A DNA stretch of 64,000 nucleotides from Noviherbaspirillum pedocola (GCF_016632335.1 NZ_JAEPBG010000002.1:372001-436000); one strand, 5' to 3'; positions 9,096 to 18,222 are shown, counted from the stretch's first letter. Notes: a model not told the origin generated them from the sequence alone. A program made the numbers and translations.

Positions 9096-9469
9096 CTACC
9101 GCGATCAAGGCCGGGCCGGTGCTGGAGCTGCAGCGATTGGGCAGGGCATACGATGCGCATGCCGCGCTGCGCCAGTTCGGCCTTGCCGATGGAGCGCTCG
9201 AATGGCCGGCGCGCTTGTCGGGCGAACAGCGGCAGCGTGTCGCGCTGGCCCGTGCCCTGATTCACGACCCGCAACTGCTGCTGCTTGATGCGCCGCCGGG
9301 CGCGTTCGATGCGCCGACCCGCATCGGCATGCAAACCTTGATCGAGAGCCCGTGGCGCGAGCGCGGCTTCGCGGCTTTCACCGCGCTAAAAGCGCAGATC
9401 CTGGACCGTGGGCGGCAACGTGCGCATCGATGCATTGCGGATTCCGCGCCTGTGTGCAGCCGTGCATAG
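9092..9469 (+). pseudogene. ssuB: ssuB remnant (sulfonate ABC ATPase with internal deletions)
   Basis: 125 codons against about 260 in intact SsuB. The start is normal (AAGGAG then [17 protein letters not shown]). The Walker A block is gone: residue 21 joins directly to [20 protein letters not shown]. The signature is altered to [15 protein letters not shown] and Walker B reads [12 protein letters not shown], with the catalytic Glu changed to Ala. The SsuB-specific [14 protein letters not shown] follows, after which the switch-His block is missing. Without Walker A it cannot bind ATP normally. The frame stays open, so the deletions were in frame or the peptide is still made. Confidence 0.75.
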
Positions 9470-9547
9470 GTCGGGCTTTTTTCGTCAGCCCACCCTGCAC
9501 ATGGTCGCCCGCAACGCCCATGCCAGAACCAATGGATTGTCTGTTTC

Positions 9548-10432
9548 ATGAGAAAGGAAGTGTCCGTGACTTACCCGCTACTGAACGAGTACATCGAGCG
9601 CTTGCCGCGCGTGGCCTCGCCCGAGCGCCGTATCTGGATCGACGCAGGCGGCGCCGCGCTCGGCCGCTATTTTCAATGCACGCTGACCAGCGTGTTCCAG
9701 CCTTTGCGTGCGCTGGCCACGGGCCGCGTGCATGGCTATGAAGCCTTTATACGCAGCGTGTCCGGCGACGTGCCTGCGCTGTCGGTCTGGAAGCTGCTCG
9801 AAGGCGCGGCCAGCGATGCCGAGTCGATTGAACTGGACTGCCTGTGCCGCATGCTGCATGCGATCAATTTCTGGCGTCAGCCCGCAGCCGGCGATGCCGA
9901 CCTGTACCTGAGCGTGCATGAGCGCTTGCTCGCCGCGGTGGCGGGGGACCATGGCGTGGTGTTTCGACGGGTGCTGGCCGGGCTGGGGCTGCCGATCGGA
10001 CGCATCGTGCTGCAGCTGCCGGGCGCTGGAGCTGCGCCGCGATTCCTGCTTGAGCGCGTTGCGGCGAACTACCGCCGCAATGGTTTCCGCATCGCCCTGA
10101 ACGCCGCCAGCGCCGCCGAAGGCCTGCGCCTGGTCGAGCAGTACGAGGTCGATGTGCTCAAGCTTAATGCGCGCGAGATCATCGATGCCGACGCCATCGA
10201 AGCCTTGGCCGAGGCGTGCGAAGCGCGCAGCGTCACGCTGGTGTTCAAGCGCGTGGAAGCGGGTACGGTGGCTGCGGCGCTGCAGGCTTTGCCGCGAACG
10301 CTGCGCGCCGGCTTGGTGCAGGGCAGGGTATGGGGAGAGCCGGTCCGATGGCTGGGCGGGGAGCCTCTGGCAGCGCACTGCATGCCAGTCAATGATGACG
10401 CACACGCCTGCATGCATCCCGCGGATGCCTGA
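9548..10432 (+). CDS. Degenerate EAL-domain protein
   Basis: 294 residues. The EAL fold is recognisable from VFQPLRALATGRVHGYEAFIRS, RIALNAASAAEGLRL, VDVLKLNA and LVQGRVWGEP. The catalytic and metal residues are lost: EAL reads EAF, the metal-binding Asn block reads LYLSVHE, the DDFG loop reads NAAS, KLD reads KLN, and the late Glu is Lys in VFKRVE. It should not hydrolyse cyclic-di-GMP and may bind a ligand or partner instead. It follows the ssuB remnant by 78 bases on the same strand. A GTG at 9566 with AAAGGAAG upstream is an alternative start. Confidence 0.75.
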   Translation: MRKEVSVTYPLLNEYIERLPRVASPERRIWIDAGGAALGRYFQCTLTSVFQPLRALATGRVHGYEAFIRSVSGDVPALSVWKLLEGAASDAESIELDCLCRMLHAINFWRQPAAGDADLYLSVHERLLAAVAGDHGVVFRRVLAGLGLPIGRIVLQLPGAGAAPRFLLERVAANYRRNGFRIALNAASAAEGLRLVEQYEVDVLKLNAREIIDADAIEALAEACEARSVTLVFKRVEAGTVAAALQALPRTLRAGLVQGRVWGEPVRWLGGEPLAAHCMPVNDDAHACMHPADA

Positions 10433-10758
10433 GGAAAAACGCAACTATCAAGCTTCTCGGTCATTGACCCGCATGGCATTCAGTCGGCATCCCGGAGGAC
10501 AAAGCGCAGGACTGCGATGGAAACACTTCAATGGGTGCCGCTTGCATGATGCCGGCGCGACGCACGCGGCAGGGATGCGCATCGCTCCGCTCATGCGGTT
10601 TGAACCGGCGAGAATGGAGTTCATCGCGCCAGCCATGCATGGTGCCGCAGGGAGCCGAAAGTGTTTGCCTCTTCGCAGCCGTCTCCGGCATCAGCACGAT
10701 CAGGTAGCAGCGCAGCGAGCCATGGTATTTATCGATGCGCTCGCGCTGCGAGACAGCT
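10433..10758. other. Intergenic stretch, no gene seen
   Basis: About 325 bases between the EAL-domain gene and the convergent SRPBCC gene. Only short frames without family resemblance occur. No terminator with a T-tract was found. Confidence 0.5.
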
Positions 10759-11205
10759 TCAACCAGGAATGTCTGGCTCAACCAGCCTGGCCAACTGCTC
10801 CAGCGATTCCTGCCAGCCGAGGTGGCACATTTCAACCGGAATCACTTCCGGTATGCCTTCCTGGACGATATGGATCTCGGTGCCGCACGAGACCGCATCC
10901 AGCCGGATCGTGACCGTTATTTCGCCCGGCAGATTCGGGTCTTCGAATTTGTCCGTGTAGCGTATGAGCCGGTCCGGCACGAGTTCAAGATATTCGCCGC
11001 CAAAGGCATGCGCGCCGCCGCTGCCGAAGTTGCTGAAGGACATGCGGAAGCGGCCGCCGACGCGTGCTTCCATTTCATGCACCTTGCAGGTGAAGCCGTA
11101 GGGTGGCAGCCATTTGGCCATCGCATCGGGCTCGAGAAAGGCACGATAGACGCGGTTGGCGGGAGCACGCAGCACGCGGTGCAGCTTGACGGTACCTGTA
11201 GACAT
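10759..11205 (-). CDS. SRPBCC/AHSA1-family protein
   Basis: 148 residues. Typical START-like pattern: VKLHRVLRAPANRVYRAFLEPDAMAKWLPPYGF near the N-terminus, GGRFRMSF, GGEYLELVPDRLIRYTDKFE, then a C-terminal helix HLGWQESLEQLARLVE. The family binds hydrophobic ligands or acts as a co-chaperone-like domain; no specific substrate can be given. It follows the GntR gene on the same strand with a 63-base gap and may share its transcript. Confidence 0.85.
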   Translation of the reverse strand: MSTGTVKLHRVLRAPANRVYRAFLEPDAMAKWLPPYGFTCKVHEMEARVGGRFRMSFSNFGSGGAHAFGGEYLELVPDRLIRYTDKFEDPNLPGEITVTIRLDAVSCGTEIHIVQEGIPEVIPVEMCHLGWQESLEQLARLVEPDIPG

Positions 11206-11268
11206 CGGCAGATCTCCTTGGCGGTTGACGACAATCGGCTCCGGACTATGGCTGATGGCTCGCGGTTC

Positions 11269-11991
11269 TCAGCGTGCCGCACGCCCCTCGGCCGGCGCGG
11301 TGAAAAACTCGGGACGCAGCTTGCGCGTGACTTCCAGCACCGGCAGCACATGGTCGAGATGGCTCTGCATCGCGCGCGCCGCCTGGGCCGGATCGCGCGA
11401 GGCCACCGCATCGACTACGGATCGATGCTCGCGCATGACTTCATCCATGCGTCCTTCCAGCGGCAGCGTGAGCTGGCGGAAGCGGTCAATCTGGGTCTTG
11501 GCATGCGACACCATCGGCCATACGCCGGGATAGCCGGAGAGTTCGGCCAGCGTTGCGTGAAAGGCTTCATCGGTACGGTGGAAGCCGCGTATGTCCTTGT
11601 TGCGTATGCATTCGGCCTGTTCATCAAGTATGGCGGTGAGCCGCGCCAATCCTTGCTGGTCGGCGCGCTCGGCGGCTTTCTGCACGATCGCGGCTTCAAG
11701 CGCCGAGCGCACCAGCATCGCTTCATCGAGCGCTTCGAGCGGGATGCGCGCCACGAAGGTGCCCACGCGCGGCACGACCTCGATCAAGCCTTCCTCGGCC
11801 AGACGCTGCACCGCCTCGTGCACCGGCGTGCGGCTGATGCCGAACTCGGCCGCGATCTCCTTTTCCACGATGCGTGTGCCGGGCAGCAATTCCATGTTGA
11901 CGATGCGTTCGCGCAGGTTGCTGTAGGCGCGGCGCGAAGCGCTGAGGCCCGCGTCGCTGTCCGACGAAAGAGGAGGGGAAACCAGGGTCAT
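11269..11991 (-). CDS. GntR-family (FadR/FCD subfamily) regulator of the galacturonate block
   Basis: 240 residues: N-terminal winged helix (LRERIVNMELLPGTRIVEKE, then FGISRTPVHEAVQRLAEEGLI) and a C-terminal all-helical FCD ligand domain. The VHEA helix-turn-helix pattern is typical of this subfamily. Being the last gene of the minus-strand galacturonate/pectin set, it probably represses these genes and releases DNA on binding a uronate intermediate (inference by position). The twin palindromes before uxaC at 22891-22924 are its likely operator. Confidence 0.85.
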   Translation of the reverse strand: MTLVSPPLSSDSDAGLSASRRAYSNLRERIVNMELLPGTRIVEKEIAAEFGISRTPVHEAVQRLAEEGLIEVVPRVGTFVARIPLEALDEAMLVRSALEAAIVQKAAERADQQGLARLTAILDEQAECIRNKDIRGFHRTDEAFHATLAELSGYPGVWPMVSHAKTQIDRFRQLTLPLEGRMDEVMREHRSVVDAVASRDPAQAARAMQSHLDHVLPVLEVTRKLRPEFFTAPAEGRAAR

Positions 11992-12083
11992 TGTTGTGTT
12001 CTGTGCTCGTTTCTCGGGGAGCGCCCAGTGTAGCGAAACGACAAGGAAACGTCGCGCGAAACTTCAGGGCGCTGGACATTGCG

Positions 12084-13019
12084 TCAAGGCATGGCTGAGC
12101 GCGGAATGATGGCGCCCGGATGGCGGATCACCGCGGCGGCAAGCCGGTGGCCCGCGCGTACCGCCTCAAGCTGCGGCATGCCGGCCAGCCGCGCTGCGAG
12201 ATAGGCGGCGCCAAAGGAATCGCCAGCGGCGGTGGTATCGACCACGTCGGCTACCGGTTCGGCAGCGAGTTCCGTCATCAGGCCGCCGCTCTCGGCGATG
12301 CAGGCATCGGCGCCGCGCTTGATGACGATCTCGGACACGCCGAGTGCGCGCGCACGCGCCAGCGCCGCGGCCGGATCGGCATCGCCGTACAGCATCGCTT
12401 CATCATCCAGGGTCAGCAGCGCCGTATGCGCCACTGCCATCGCCTTGCGATAGGCATCGGCGGCAACGGTGGCATCCGGCCACAGGCGCGGCCGGTAATT
12501 GTTGTCGAAGACGATGCGGCTGCCATGCATGCGGCAGCGCGCGAGCAGGTCGAACAGGCGCTCGCGGTCTTCCGGCGGCAGGATCGCCAGGCTGATGCCG
12601 GACAGGTAGATCACATCGGCAGCAAAGAGGCGCGCAAGCACCGCCTCGGTCTGCGGACCGCGCAGCCAGAAGCGCGCGGCCGAGTCATTGCGCCAGTAAT
12701 GAAAGCGTCGCTCGCCACGCGCGTCGGTCTCGATCAGATACATGCCCGGCAGCTTGTCGTCGAAGCGCTGCACGCAGTCGGTGCCGATGCCCTCGGCTTG
12801 CCAGGCAGCGCACATCTCTTCAGACAGCGTGTCCTTGCCCAGGCCAGTGACATAGGAAATCGCAAAGCGCGCGGGATCGAGCAGGCGGGCGAGATAGACC
12901 GCCGCATTCAGCGTGTCGCCGCCGAAGCGGTATGTCATGCCGCTGCCATTGCGCTGCAGTTCGACCATGCATTCGCCGATGACGAAGATGGTGTGTTGAG
13001 CGGTGTCCTCTGTTTGCAT
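12084..13019 (-). CDS. kdgK: 2-keto-3-deoxygluconate kinase (PfkB family)
   Basis: 311 residues from ATG at 13019. PfkB sugar-kinase architecture: N-terminal IGECMVELQR, MTYRFGGDTLNAAVYLARL (substrate loop), and the C-terminal DTTAAGDSFGAAYLA with the catalytic Asp and anion hole. KdgK phosphorylates KDG to KDPG, the step after altronate dehydratase in galacturonate breakdown. Longer starts (GTG at 13088, ATG at 13076) are open but unneeded, as homology begins just after 13019. A strong hairpin at 13116-13139 separates it from the polygalacturonase gene. The KDPG aldolase gene is not in the window. Confidence 0.9.
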   Translation of the reverse strand: MQTEDTAQHTIFVIGECMVELQRNGSGMTYRFGGDTLNAAVYLARLLDPARFAISYVTGLGKDTLSEEMCAAWQAEGIGTDCVQRFDDKLPGMYLIETDARGERRFHYWRNDSAARFWLRGPQTEAVLARLFAADVIYLSGISLAILPPEDRERLFDLLARCRMHGSRIVFDNNYRPRLWPDATVAADAYRKAMAVAHTALLTLDDEAMLYGDADPAAALARARALGVSEIVIKRGADACIAESGGLMTELAAEPVADVVDTTAAGDSFGAAYLAARLAGMPQLEAVRAGHRLAAAVIRHPGAIIPRSAMP

Positions 13020-13115
13020 GGTGTGTATCGTCGATAAGGCTTTGCGGGGTAGGCGCTGCGCACCGTCATTAGTCATGCCGATGCGCACTGCTTACCATGC
13101 AATCGCGCAGAAAGG

Positions 13116-13139
13116 GGCGGGCCGCGCAGGCGGCCCGCC
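13116..13139 (-). terminator. Hairpin between polygalacturonase and kdgK
   Basis: GGCGGGCCGC (13116-13125) and GCGGCCCGCC (13130-13139) form a perfect 10-bp stem with a 4-base loop. In the minus-strand direction it is followed by CCCCTTTC, a short T-tract. It lies 30 bases after the polygalacturonase stop. Confidence 0.6.
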
Positions 13140-13168
13140 ATGGTACTGCTATTTAGATCTATGCCGGA

Positions 13169-15310
13169 TCATTGCGCTGCCGACCAGCTCGAGCCGAAGT
13201 AATTCGACTGGCCAATCGCCGGGAAGTCAACGAAGGCCTGGCTGCAATCGACGACGCTGGCCGGATCGACAGCCTGGGTCGACACGCCGTTCACCGTCAC
13301 ATTATTGGCGGTGTTGGCAAAGAGCGGCAGGTTCACGCCTTTCAGCGTCAGCACGGCATCGGACGACACCAGGCTGATGCCGCCCGGATTGTCGGCCACC
13401 ACGTTGGTCAGCGCCATCGTCAGCGGATTGCCCGGCTCGCCGAAGCCGCCGGTATTGGCCGCGAAGCCCTGCAGCTTCACGCCCGACGAACCCAGGATGC
13501 GCACGTTGTTCATCGTGATGTCATGGAAGTTCGGATACAGCGGGCCCGAAGCCGGAAGGGCCTTGGTGCTGTAGTAAGGCGTGAACAGCAGCGCATTGGT
13601 GGCGTTCTTGATGCAGATGTTGTTGTAGTGAACGTTGCTCACTTCGCCGCCGCGCGCATAGTCGGACTTGATGCGCAAGCCTTCTTCCGAATCGGTGAAC
13701 GCATTGTCATACACCTCCACATTGGTCACGCCGGCATTGGTCTCGGAACCGACCGAGATGCCATGGCCCCAATAGATATGGTTGTGGGCGATGACGATGC
13801 CGTACTTGCGATCCGCACGCACGTCGCGCTTGCCATCGATGGCGAAGAGGCCCGAACCCGCCGGGGTCGGATTGCTGCTGCCCTTCAAGGCGATATCGTC
13901 GTCGCCGGTGCTGACATAGTTGTACGCGAACACGAAGTTCTTCAGATAACCGTCGAAGGACATCGTGCCGGCGGACGTGGTCGCGCTGCCGGTGGCAAGC
14001 TTCGCGCCCGTGATCGCCTTGCTGGCCGCGCCCGGATCGAAGGCGTCGGTGTTCTTGACGTTGTCTTCGGTGAAGACCGCGCCGGTGTACAGCGGATTGC
14101 CGTTGCCGGCCGGGTTGGCAAAGGCCGCCAGCGATGGCGTCTGCACCTTCACGCCCCAGACCGTGAAGCCGTCCACGCCGCTGGGCACGACGTGGAAGTT
14201 CGGGCTGTTGTTCAGCGTGACGCGATACAGCGTCAGGTTCTTCGCATAGTTGAACACCATCAGGCGGAAGTTCGATTGCGAGCCCGAGCCGGTAGTGCCG
14301 TTCTGCACCATGTTGCCGAGATAGGCCAGGTCCCACCAGGTCATGTTGCGCGCCGAGGACTTGGAGTCCACCACGGTGCCGCCGTCGTCGCACGACGTGC
14401 CGTCGGTGGCCTGCGTGCCCTTGGCATAGGCGGCGTAGGTGTTCGAGCAGGTCATGTCGACTTTCATCAGCGGATACAGCTTGTTGGTGGTGACGATCTC
14501 GGCATAGCCGCGGCCATCGATGCGGCCATCGCCGACCACGGCCGAGTTCACCAGGTTGCTGCCATTGATCAGCGCGGTGCAGTTCGACGAGCTGCCGGCC
14601 TTGGTGGCGCTGACGGCAGTGTTGCCGCAGTACGGGCCGGCCGCGTTCGGCGAATAGGCCATCACGTCGCGCGATGCGTACAGGGTCACGCCCTTGTCGA
14701 TCCACAGCGTCACGCCCGAGGGCAGGGTCAGCGGACCGGAGATGAAGGCATTGCCGGGGCCGCTGCTGCTGGCCACGAGGCGCACCGCGTACTTGCTGGC
14801 GCGGTACTGCGGCTTGGCCAGCTCTTCGCCGGAAACGCCGGCGATGTTCACATTGGGCACGGCCGCGGCTTTCTGCGCCGCGGTTGCGGCGGCATCGGCA
14901 GCGGCAATCGCCGGGCCGACTTCCTGTTCCACGCCGGCGCCGCAGGCGTCGAGCGCGGCCTGGATGCGCGCCTGGTCCGGATTGGCGGTTGCAGTGGTTA
15001 CCGCCACGCCGACACCTGACTTCGATGGATCGGCTTCCGGCGGCAGCGAGCCGTCCGGGCGCGACACCAGGTTGTTGCCGGCTTCCAGCGTCGCGCAGAC
15101 CTGGGTATCTGCCGGCAGGGTCGGCTCCGGCGGCAGGTTCGGATCAAAGCTGTTGACGCCGACCTTGAAGGTGCTGCTGCTGCCGTAGCTCACCGCGTTC
15201 GGACCTTCGCCGCTGCCACCGCCGCAGGCGGCCAGCAGCGCGGACGAGGCCGCCAGGGTCAGGGCCAGGCCAAGCTTGCCCTTGGCCGCGTCGATATGGG
15301 TTTTCTTCAT
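13169..15310 (-). CDS. Polygalacturonase (glycoside hydrolase family 28), lipoprotein
   Basis: 713 residues from ATG at 15310. The N-terminus MKKTHIDAAKGKLG, a hydrophobic core and the lipobox LLAACGGG indicate a type II lipoprotein signal with lipidated Cys. All four GH28 motifs are present: NTDAFDPG (about residue 420), GDDDIALKG (about 468, two catalytic Asp), GHGISVGSE (about 513, catalytic His) and RIKSD (about 545). GH28 enzymes hydrolyse alpha-1,4-galacturonan. As an envelope-bound pectinase it would feed galacturonate to the porin, ExuT and Uxa enzymes encoded just upstream. A low-complexity Ala/Pro-rich segment follows the lipobox. Confidence 0.9.
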   Translation of the reverse strand: MKKTHIDAAKGKLGLALTLAASSALLAACGGGSGEGPNAVSYGSSSTFKVGVNSFDPNLPPEPTLPADTQVCATLEAGNNLVSRPDGSLPPEADPSKSGVGVAVTTATANPDQARIQAALDACGAGVEQEVGPAIAAADAAATAAQKAAAVPNVNIAGVSGEELAKPQYRASKYAVRLVASSSGPGNAFISGPLTLPSGVTLWIDKGVTLYASRDVMAYSPNAAGPYCGNTAVSATKAGSSSNCTALINGSNLVNSAVVGDGRIDGRGYAEIVTTNKLYPLMKVDMTCSNTYAAYAKGTQATDGTSCDDGGTVVDSKSSARNMTWWDLAYLGNMVQNGTTGSGSQSNFRLMVFNYAKNLTLYRVTLNNSPNFHVVPSGVDGFTVWGVKVQTPSLAAFANPAGNGNPLYTGAVFTEDNVKNTDAFDPGAASKAITGAKLATGSATTSAGTMSFDGYLKNFVFAYNYVSTGDDDIALKGSSNPTPAGSGLFAIDGKRDVRADRKYGIVIAHNHIYWGHGISVGSETNAGVTNVEVYDNAFTDSEEGLRIKSDYARGGEVSNVHYNNICIKNATNALLFTPYYSTKALPASGPLYPNFHDITMNNVRILGSSGVKLQGFAANTGGFGEPGNPLTMALTNVVADNPGGISLVSSDAVLTLKGVNLPLFANTANNVTVNGVSTQAVDPASVVDCSQAFVDFPAIGQSNYFGSSWSAAQ

Positions 15311-15424
15311 TGCTGTCTCTCTGTCGTTGGACGCCGCATCGGGCGGCGTTTCTTGTTGATGGTGCGTTGTGCTTCTCGCCTTCATTGCACGCAACCGCAG
15401 AGCGTGCTGAGACGACTGCGGACC

Positions 15425-15498
15425 GTAGGTTGGGCTGGCAAGCCCAACTTCGAACGTCCGCGAGCCGCGAACATGTTGGGCTTGCCAGCCCAACCTAC
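15425..15498. repeat. Perfect intergenic inverted repeat (24-bp arms)
   Basis: Arms 15425-15448 and 15475-15498 are exact reverse complements (start GTAGGTTGGGCTGGCAAG), with 26 bases between. It lies directly after the porin stop and before the polygalacturonase start, so it may end porin transcripts. Similar GTAGGG-type palindromes occur at 33154-33220 and 37658-37716, suggesting a dispersed intergenic repeat family. Confidence 0.85.
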
Positions 15499-15526
15499 GC
15501 ATTGCCGCGCATTGCGATTTGCGGGC

Positions 15527-16789
15527 TCAGAAGCGCGCGATCAGGCCAATGCCGAAGGCGCGCGGGCTGTTGCCCGGCGCCAGGAAGGCGTTCGACGTGT
15601 TGTTGTTGTTGCTGTACAGCGGGGCCTGGCCGAGATTCACGTTCTGCTGCGACTGATTGTTGATGCGGGTGTAGTAGATGTACGGCATCAGGTTGTCGTT
15701 GAGCTTGTAGGTCGCGCCGACCGAGATCTGGTTGGCGCCGAAGTCGCCGGATTTGCCGAACGGCGTGCTGTCCAGGCTGCCGAGCTTGCCCCAGGAGGCC
15801 ATCACCATGGTATTGGGCGCGACTTCTTGCGCCACCGAGACCATGAACGCGCGCTGCTTCATGCTGCCGTTCTGCTGCGTGGCATAGAAGTTGGAGGCGG
15901 TCGGCACCGCGGTCTGGCTGAAGCCGTAATCCATCCATTCGACGCCGGCGCCGACGGTGGTTTTCGGTGTGACCTGGTAGGTTGCCAGCAGCTTGGTGTA
16001 CGAAGTCGATGCACCCTGGATCGCGGCATTGCGGAAGCCGAAGCCCTGGGTCAGCGCATCGATGTCCACGCCGGTGTTGGCCTGGTGGTCGTAGCCGACG
16101 CCGACCGAAAAGCCGCCGATGCGGTACTTGCCCGCCACCGAGTAGCGGCCGCGGTCGCTGTTGTTGCTTTGCTGCTCGTCGAAGCCATAAGAGGCTGCGA
16201 CCTGGAAGCCGGCCCATTCCGGCGACAGGTAGTGCACCGAGTTCTTGTAGCGCGCCTCGCCGCGGGAAAAGATGCTGTCCTGGTTGCCGGCCATCTGCGC
16301 CGAGGTGTTGTTCCACACATCCAGGCCGTAGGCGGTGAGGCCGAGGTTGCCGCCGAGCGAATTGCCGGTGCCGACCAGGCTGCGATAGGCATTGTCGTTG
16401 TTGCCGACGACGACGCGGCCGAAGCGGGTGTTTTCGATGCCGACATAGGTATTGCGCGAGGTCAGCGTGGTCGAGTCGCCGCGCGAATTGATGCCGCCCT
16501 GGTCGAAGTTGTTCAGGCTGGCTTCGATTTGCAGCAAGCCCCTGGTTTGCGCATCCACGCCTATCGATGCGGAAAAGCCGACGCGCGAATTGCCGTCGGT
16601 GACGCGGCCGCGCGGGCTGACCGGCGTGGCGCCGCCGGTGGCGCGCACCGATTCGATCTCGCCGTTCAGGAAGCCGTAGAAGCTGGTCTCGATATCCGCC
16701 TTGGCCGCCATCGCGTAATGCGAGGCGACGGACAGGCCGACAAGCGCCAGGATTCGTGGCGTGAAGTTGGTTTTTTTGGTGTGCGTCAT
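15527..16789 (-). CDS. Gram-negative general porin (OmpC/Omp32-like)
   Basis: 420 residues from ATG at 16789, with AGAGGAG before it. Signal peptide MTHTKKTNFTPRILALVGLSVASHYAMA, then the mature start KADIETSFYGFLNGEIESV typical of betaproteobacterial trimeric porins. Further marks are GFSASIGVDAQTRGLLQIEASL, NTYVGIENTRFGRVVVGNND and a C-terminal beta-strand ending in FGIGLIARF with the terminal Phe used for outer-membrane assembly. Position between ExuT and the pectinase suggests uptake of galacturonate or oligogalacturonides. Confidence 0.9.
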   Translation of the reverse strand: MTHTKKTNFTPRILALVGLSVASHYAMAAKADIETSFYGFLNGEIESVRATGGATPVSPRGRVTDGNSRVGFSASIGVDAQTRGLLQIEASLNNFDQGGINSRGDSTTLTSRNTYVGIENTRFGRVVVGNNDNAYRSLVGTGNSLGGNLGLTAYGLDVWNNTSAQMAGNQDSIFSRGEARYKNSVHYLSPEWAGFQVAASYGFDEQQSNNSDRGRYSVAGKYRIGGFSVGVGYDHQANTGVDIDALTQGFGFRNAAIQGASTSYTKLLATYQVTPKTTVGAGVEWMDYGFSQTAVPTASNFYATQQNGSMKQRAFMVSVAQEVAPNTMVMASWGKLGSLDSTPFGKSGDFGANQISVGATYKLNDNLMPYIYYTRINNQSQQNVNLGQAPLYSNNNNTSNAFLAPGNSPRAFGIGLIARF

Positions 16790-16923
16790 CGCTTGCTCCT
16801 CTGTGGCGCCTTCTGGCGCCGTTCTATAGATGAAAGACAAAAGGGGATTGCTGGCGGCCGCGTCGTTGCGATCGGCCGCTTGTTGCGTGAAACAGGAAAG
16901 GGGTATGGCGGTTGGCGATGTCC

Positions 16924-18222
16924 CTAGGAATGCTGGGCCGTAGCGCGGGCCTCGACGCCGGTAACAGCATTGGCGACGCGATCCCGCGCCAGCGTCCACA
17001 CCACCACGGCGGCAACCAGGTCGAACACCGCGAGCAGCAGAAACAGCGGGCTGTAGCCGATGTGCGTGACCAGCACGCCGAAGACCAGCGTGAACAGCGT
17101 CGCGCCCAGGTAACCGGACATGCCGGCCAGGCCGGTGGCGGTAGCGACCTCGTTCTTGCCGAACACGTCAGAGGTAATCGAGTACAGCGCGCCGGACAGC
17201 GTCTGGTGCGCGAAGCCACCGATGCACAGCAGGAAGATCGCGGTGTACGGGCTGCCTGCCAGGCCGATGCAGCCCGGGCCGATCATGCACAGCGCGCCGG
17301 TGGCCATGACCAGCTTGCGCGATGTGAACAGCGAGACCCGGAAGTGCTTGTGGAACCACGGGCTCAGATAGCCGCCCAGCACGCAACCGATGTCGGCGGC
17401 GAGGAAGGGCAGCCAGGCGAACATCGCGATTTCCTTGATGTTCATATGGCGCTCGTTGGCCATGTAAAGCGGAATCCACGCATTGAAGGTCTGCCATGCC
17501 GGCTCGGACAGAAAGCGCGGAATCGCGATCGCCCAGAACTTGCGGGTACGGACGATCTCGTGCCACGGCGTGCGCACGGCGTTGTCGTCGGCATGCTGCT
17601 GTTCCTGGCCGGCGAGGATGTAGTCGCGCTCGGCATCCGACAGCGCGCGCTGCTTGTTCGGATGCTGGTAGAACAGAAACCATGCGCCGGTCCAGATCAC
17701 GCCGAGCACGCCGACCACGACGAAGCTCAGGTGCCAACTGCCGCGCAGCAGTGTCCATACCACCAGCGGCGGCGCCAGCAGCGCGCCGATTGAGGAGCCG
17801 ATGTTGAACCAGCCGATGGCGATCGAACGCTCCCTGGCCGGAAACCATTCGCTGGTGGCCTTGACGCCAGCCGGGATGCCGGCCGCTTCGGTCAGGCCCA
17901 GCAGGCCCCGGAAGAAGGCCAGGCTCTGCCAGCTGCCGGCCAGCGCGGCGCCGGCGCAGGCCAGCGACCAGGCCAGCGCGAAGATGCCGAAGCCCAGCTT
18001 GGTGCCGATGACATCGAGGATGTAGCCGGCCGCCGGCTGCATCAGCGCATAGCAGACCTGCCAGGCCACCACGATGTAGGAATACTCCTGGGTCGTGATG
18101 TTGAGCTCCTTCATCATCGTGGGAGCCGCGACCGACAGGGTGTTGCGGGCGAGGTAGTTGACGATCAGCCCGGCCGTGACCATGCCGACCATCCACCAGC
18201 GCAGACCTTTAAGCTTTTTCAT
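16924..18222 (-). CDS. exuT: Hexuronate transporter (MFS, ACS family)
   Basis: 432 residues from ATG at 18222; AAAGGAG gives a strong ribosome site. Twelve predicted membrane helices; the N-terminus RWWMVGMVTAGLIVNYLARNTLSVAAPTM and the EWFPARERSIAIGWFNIGSS block match ExuT/anion-cation symporter family members. It imports galacturonate or glucuronate with protons across the inner membrane. It lies downstream of uxaB (118-base gap) and before the porin gene, all on the minus strand. Substrate assignment rests on family plus neighbourhood. Confidence 0.88.
   Translation of the reverse strand: MKKLKGLRWWMVGMVTAGLIVNYLARNTLSVAAPTMMKELNITTQEYSYIVVAWQVCYALMQPAAGYILDVIGTKLGFGIFALAWSLACAGAALAGSWQSLAFFRGLLGLTEAAGIPAGVKATSEWFPARERSIAIGWFNIGSSIGALLAPPLVVWTLLRGSWHLSFVVVGVLGVIWTGAWFLFYQHPNKQRALSDAERDYILAGQEQQHADDNAVRTPWHEIVRTRKFWAIAIPRFLSEPAWQTFNAWIPLYMANERHMNIKEIAMFAWLPFLAADIGCVLGGYLSPWFHKHFRVSLFTSRKLVMATGALCMIGPGCIGLAGSPYTAIFLLCIGGFAHQTLSGALYSITSDVFGKNEVATATGLAGMSGYLGATLFTLVFGVLVTHIGYSPLFLLLAVFDLVAAVVVWTLARDRVANAVTGVEARATAQHS

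Noticed and set aside
9455-9485. Possible terminator after the ssuB remnant (GGGCTTTTTT)
   Set aside because: A T-run follows a G/C run but no adequate stem could be drawn.
10735-12033. 432-codon plus-strand frame opposite the SRPBCC and GntR genes
   Set aside because: Antisense shadow across two minus-strand genes with clear families.
13172-15019. 615-codon open frame on the plus strand opposite the polygalacturonase gene
   Set aside because: It is an antisense shadow: high-GC codon bias leaves the opposite strand open, the composition is Arg/Ala/His/Gly-rich and nonsensical, and the minus-strand frame has all GH28 motifs.
15296-16927. 543-codon plus-strand frame opposite the porin gene
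   Set aside because: Shadow of the porin gene and of the palindrome at 15425-15498; no ribosome site or domain.
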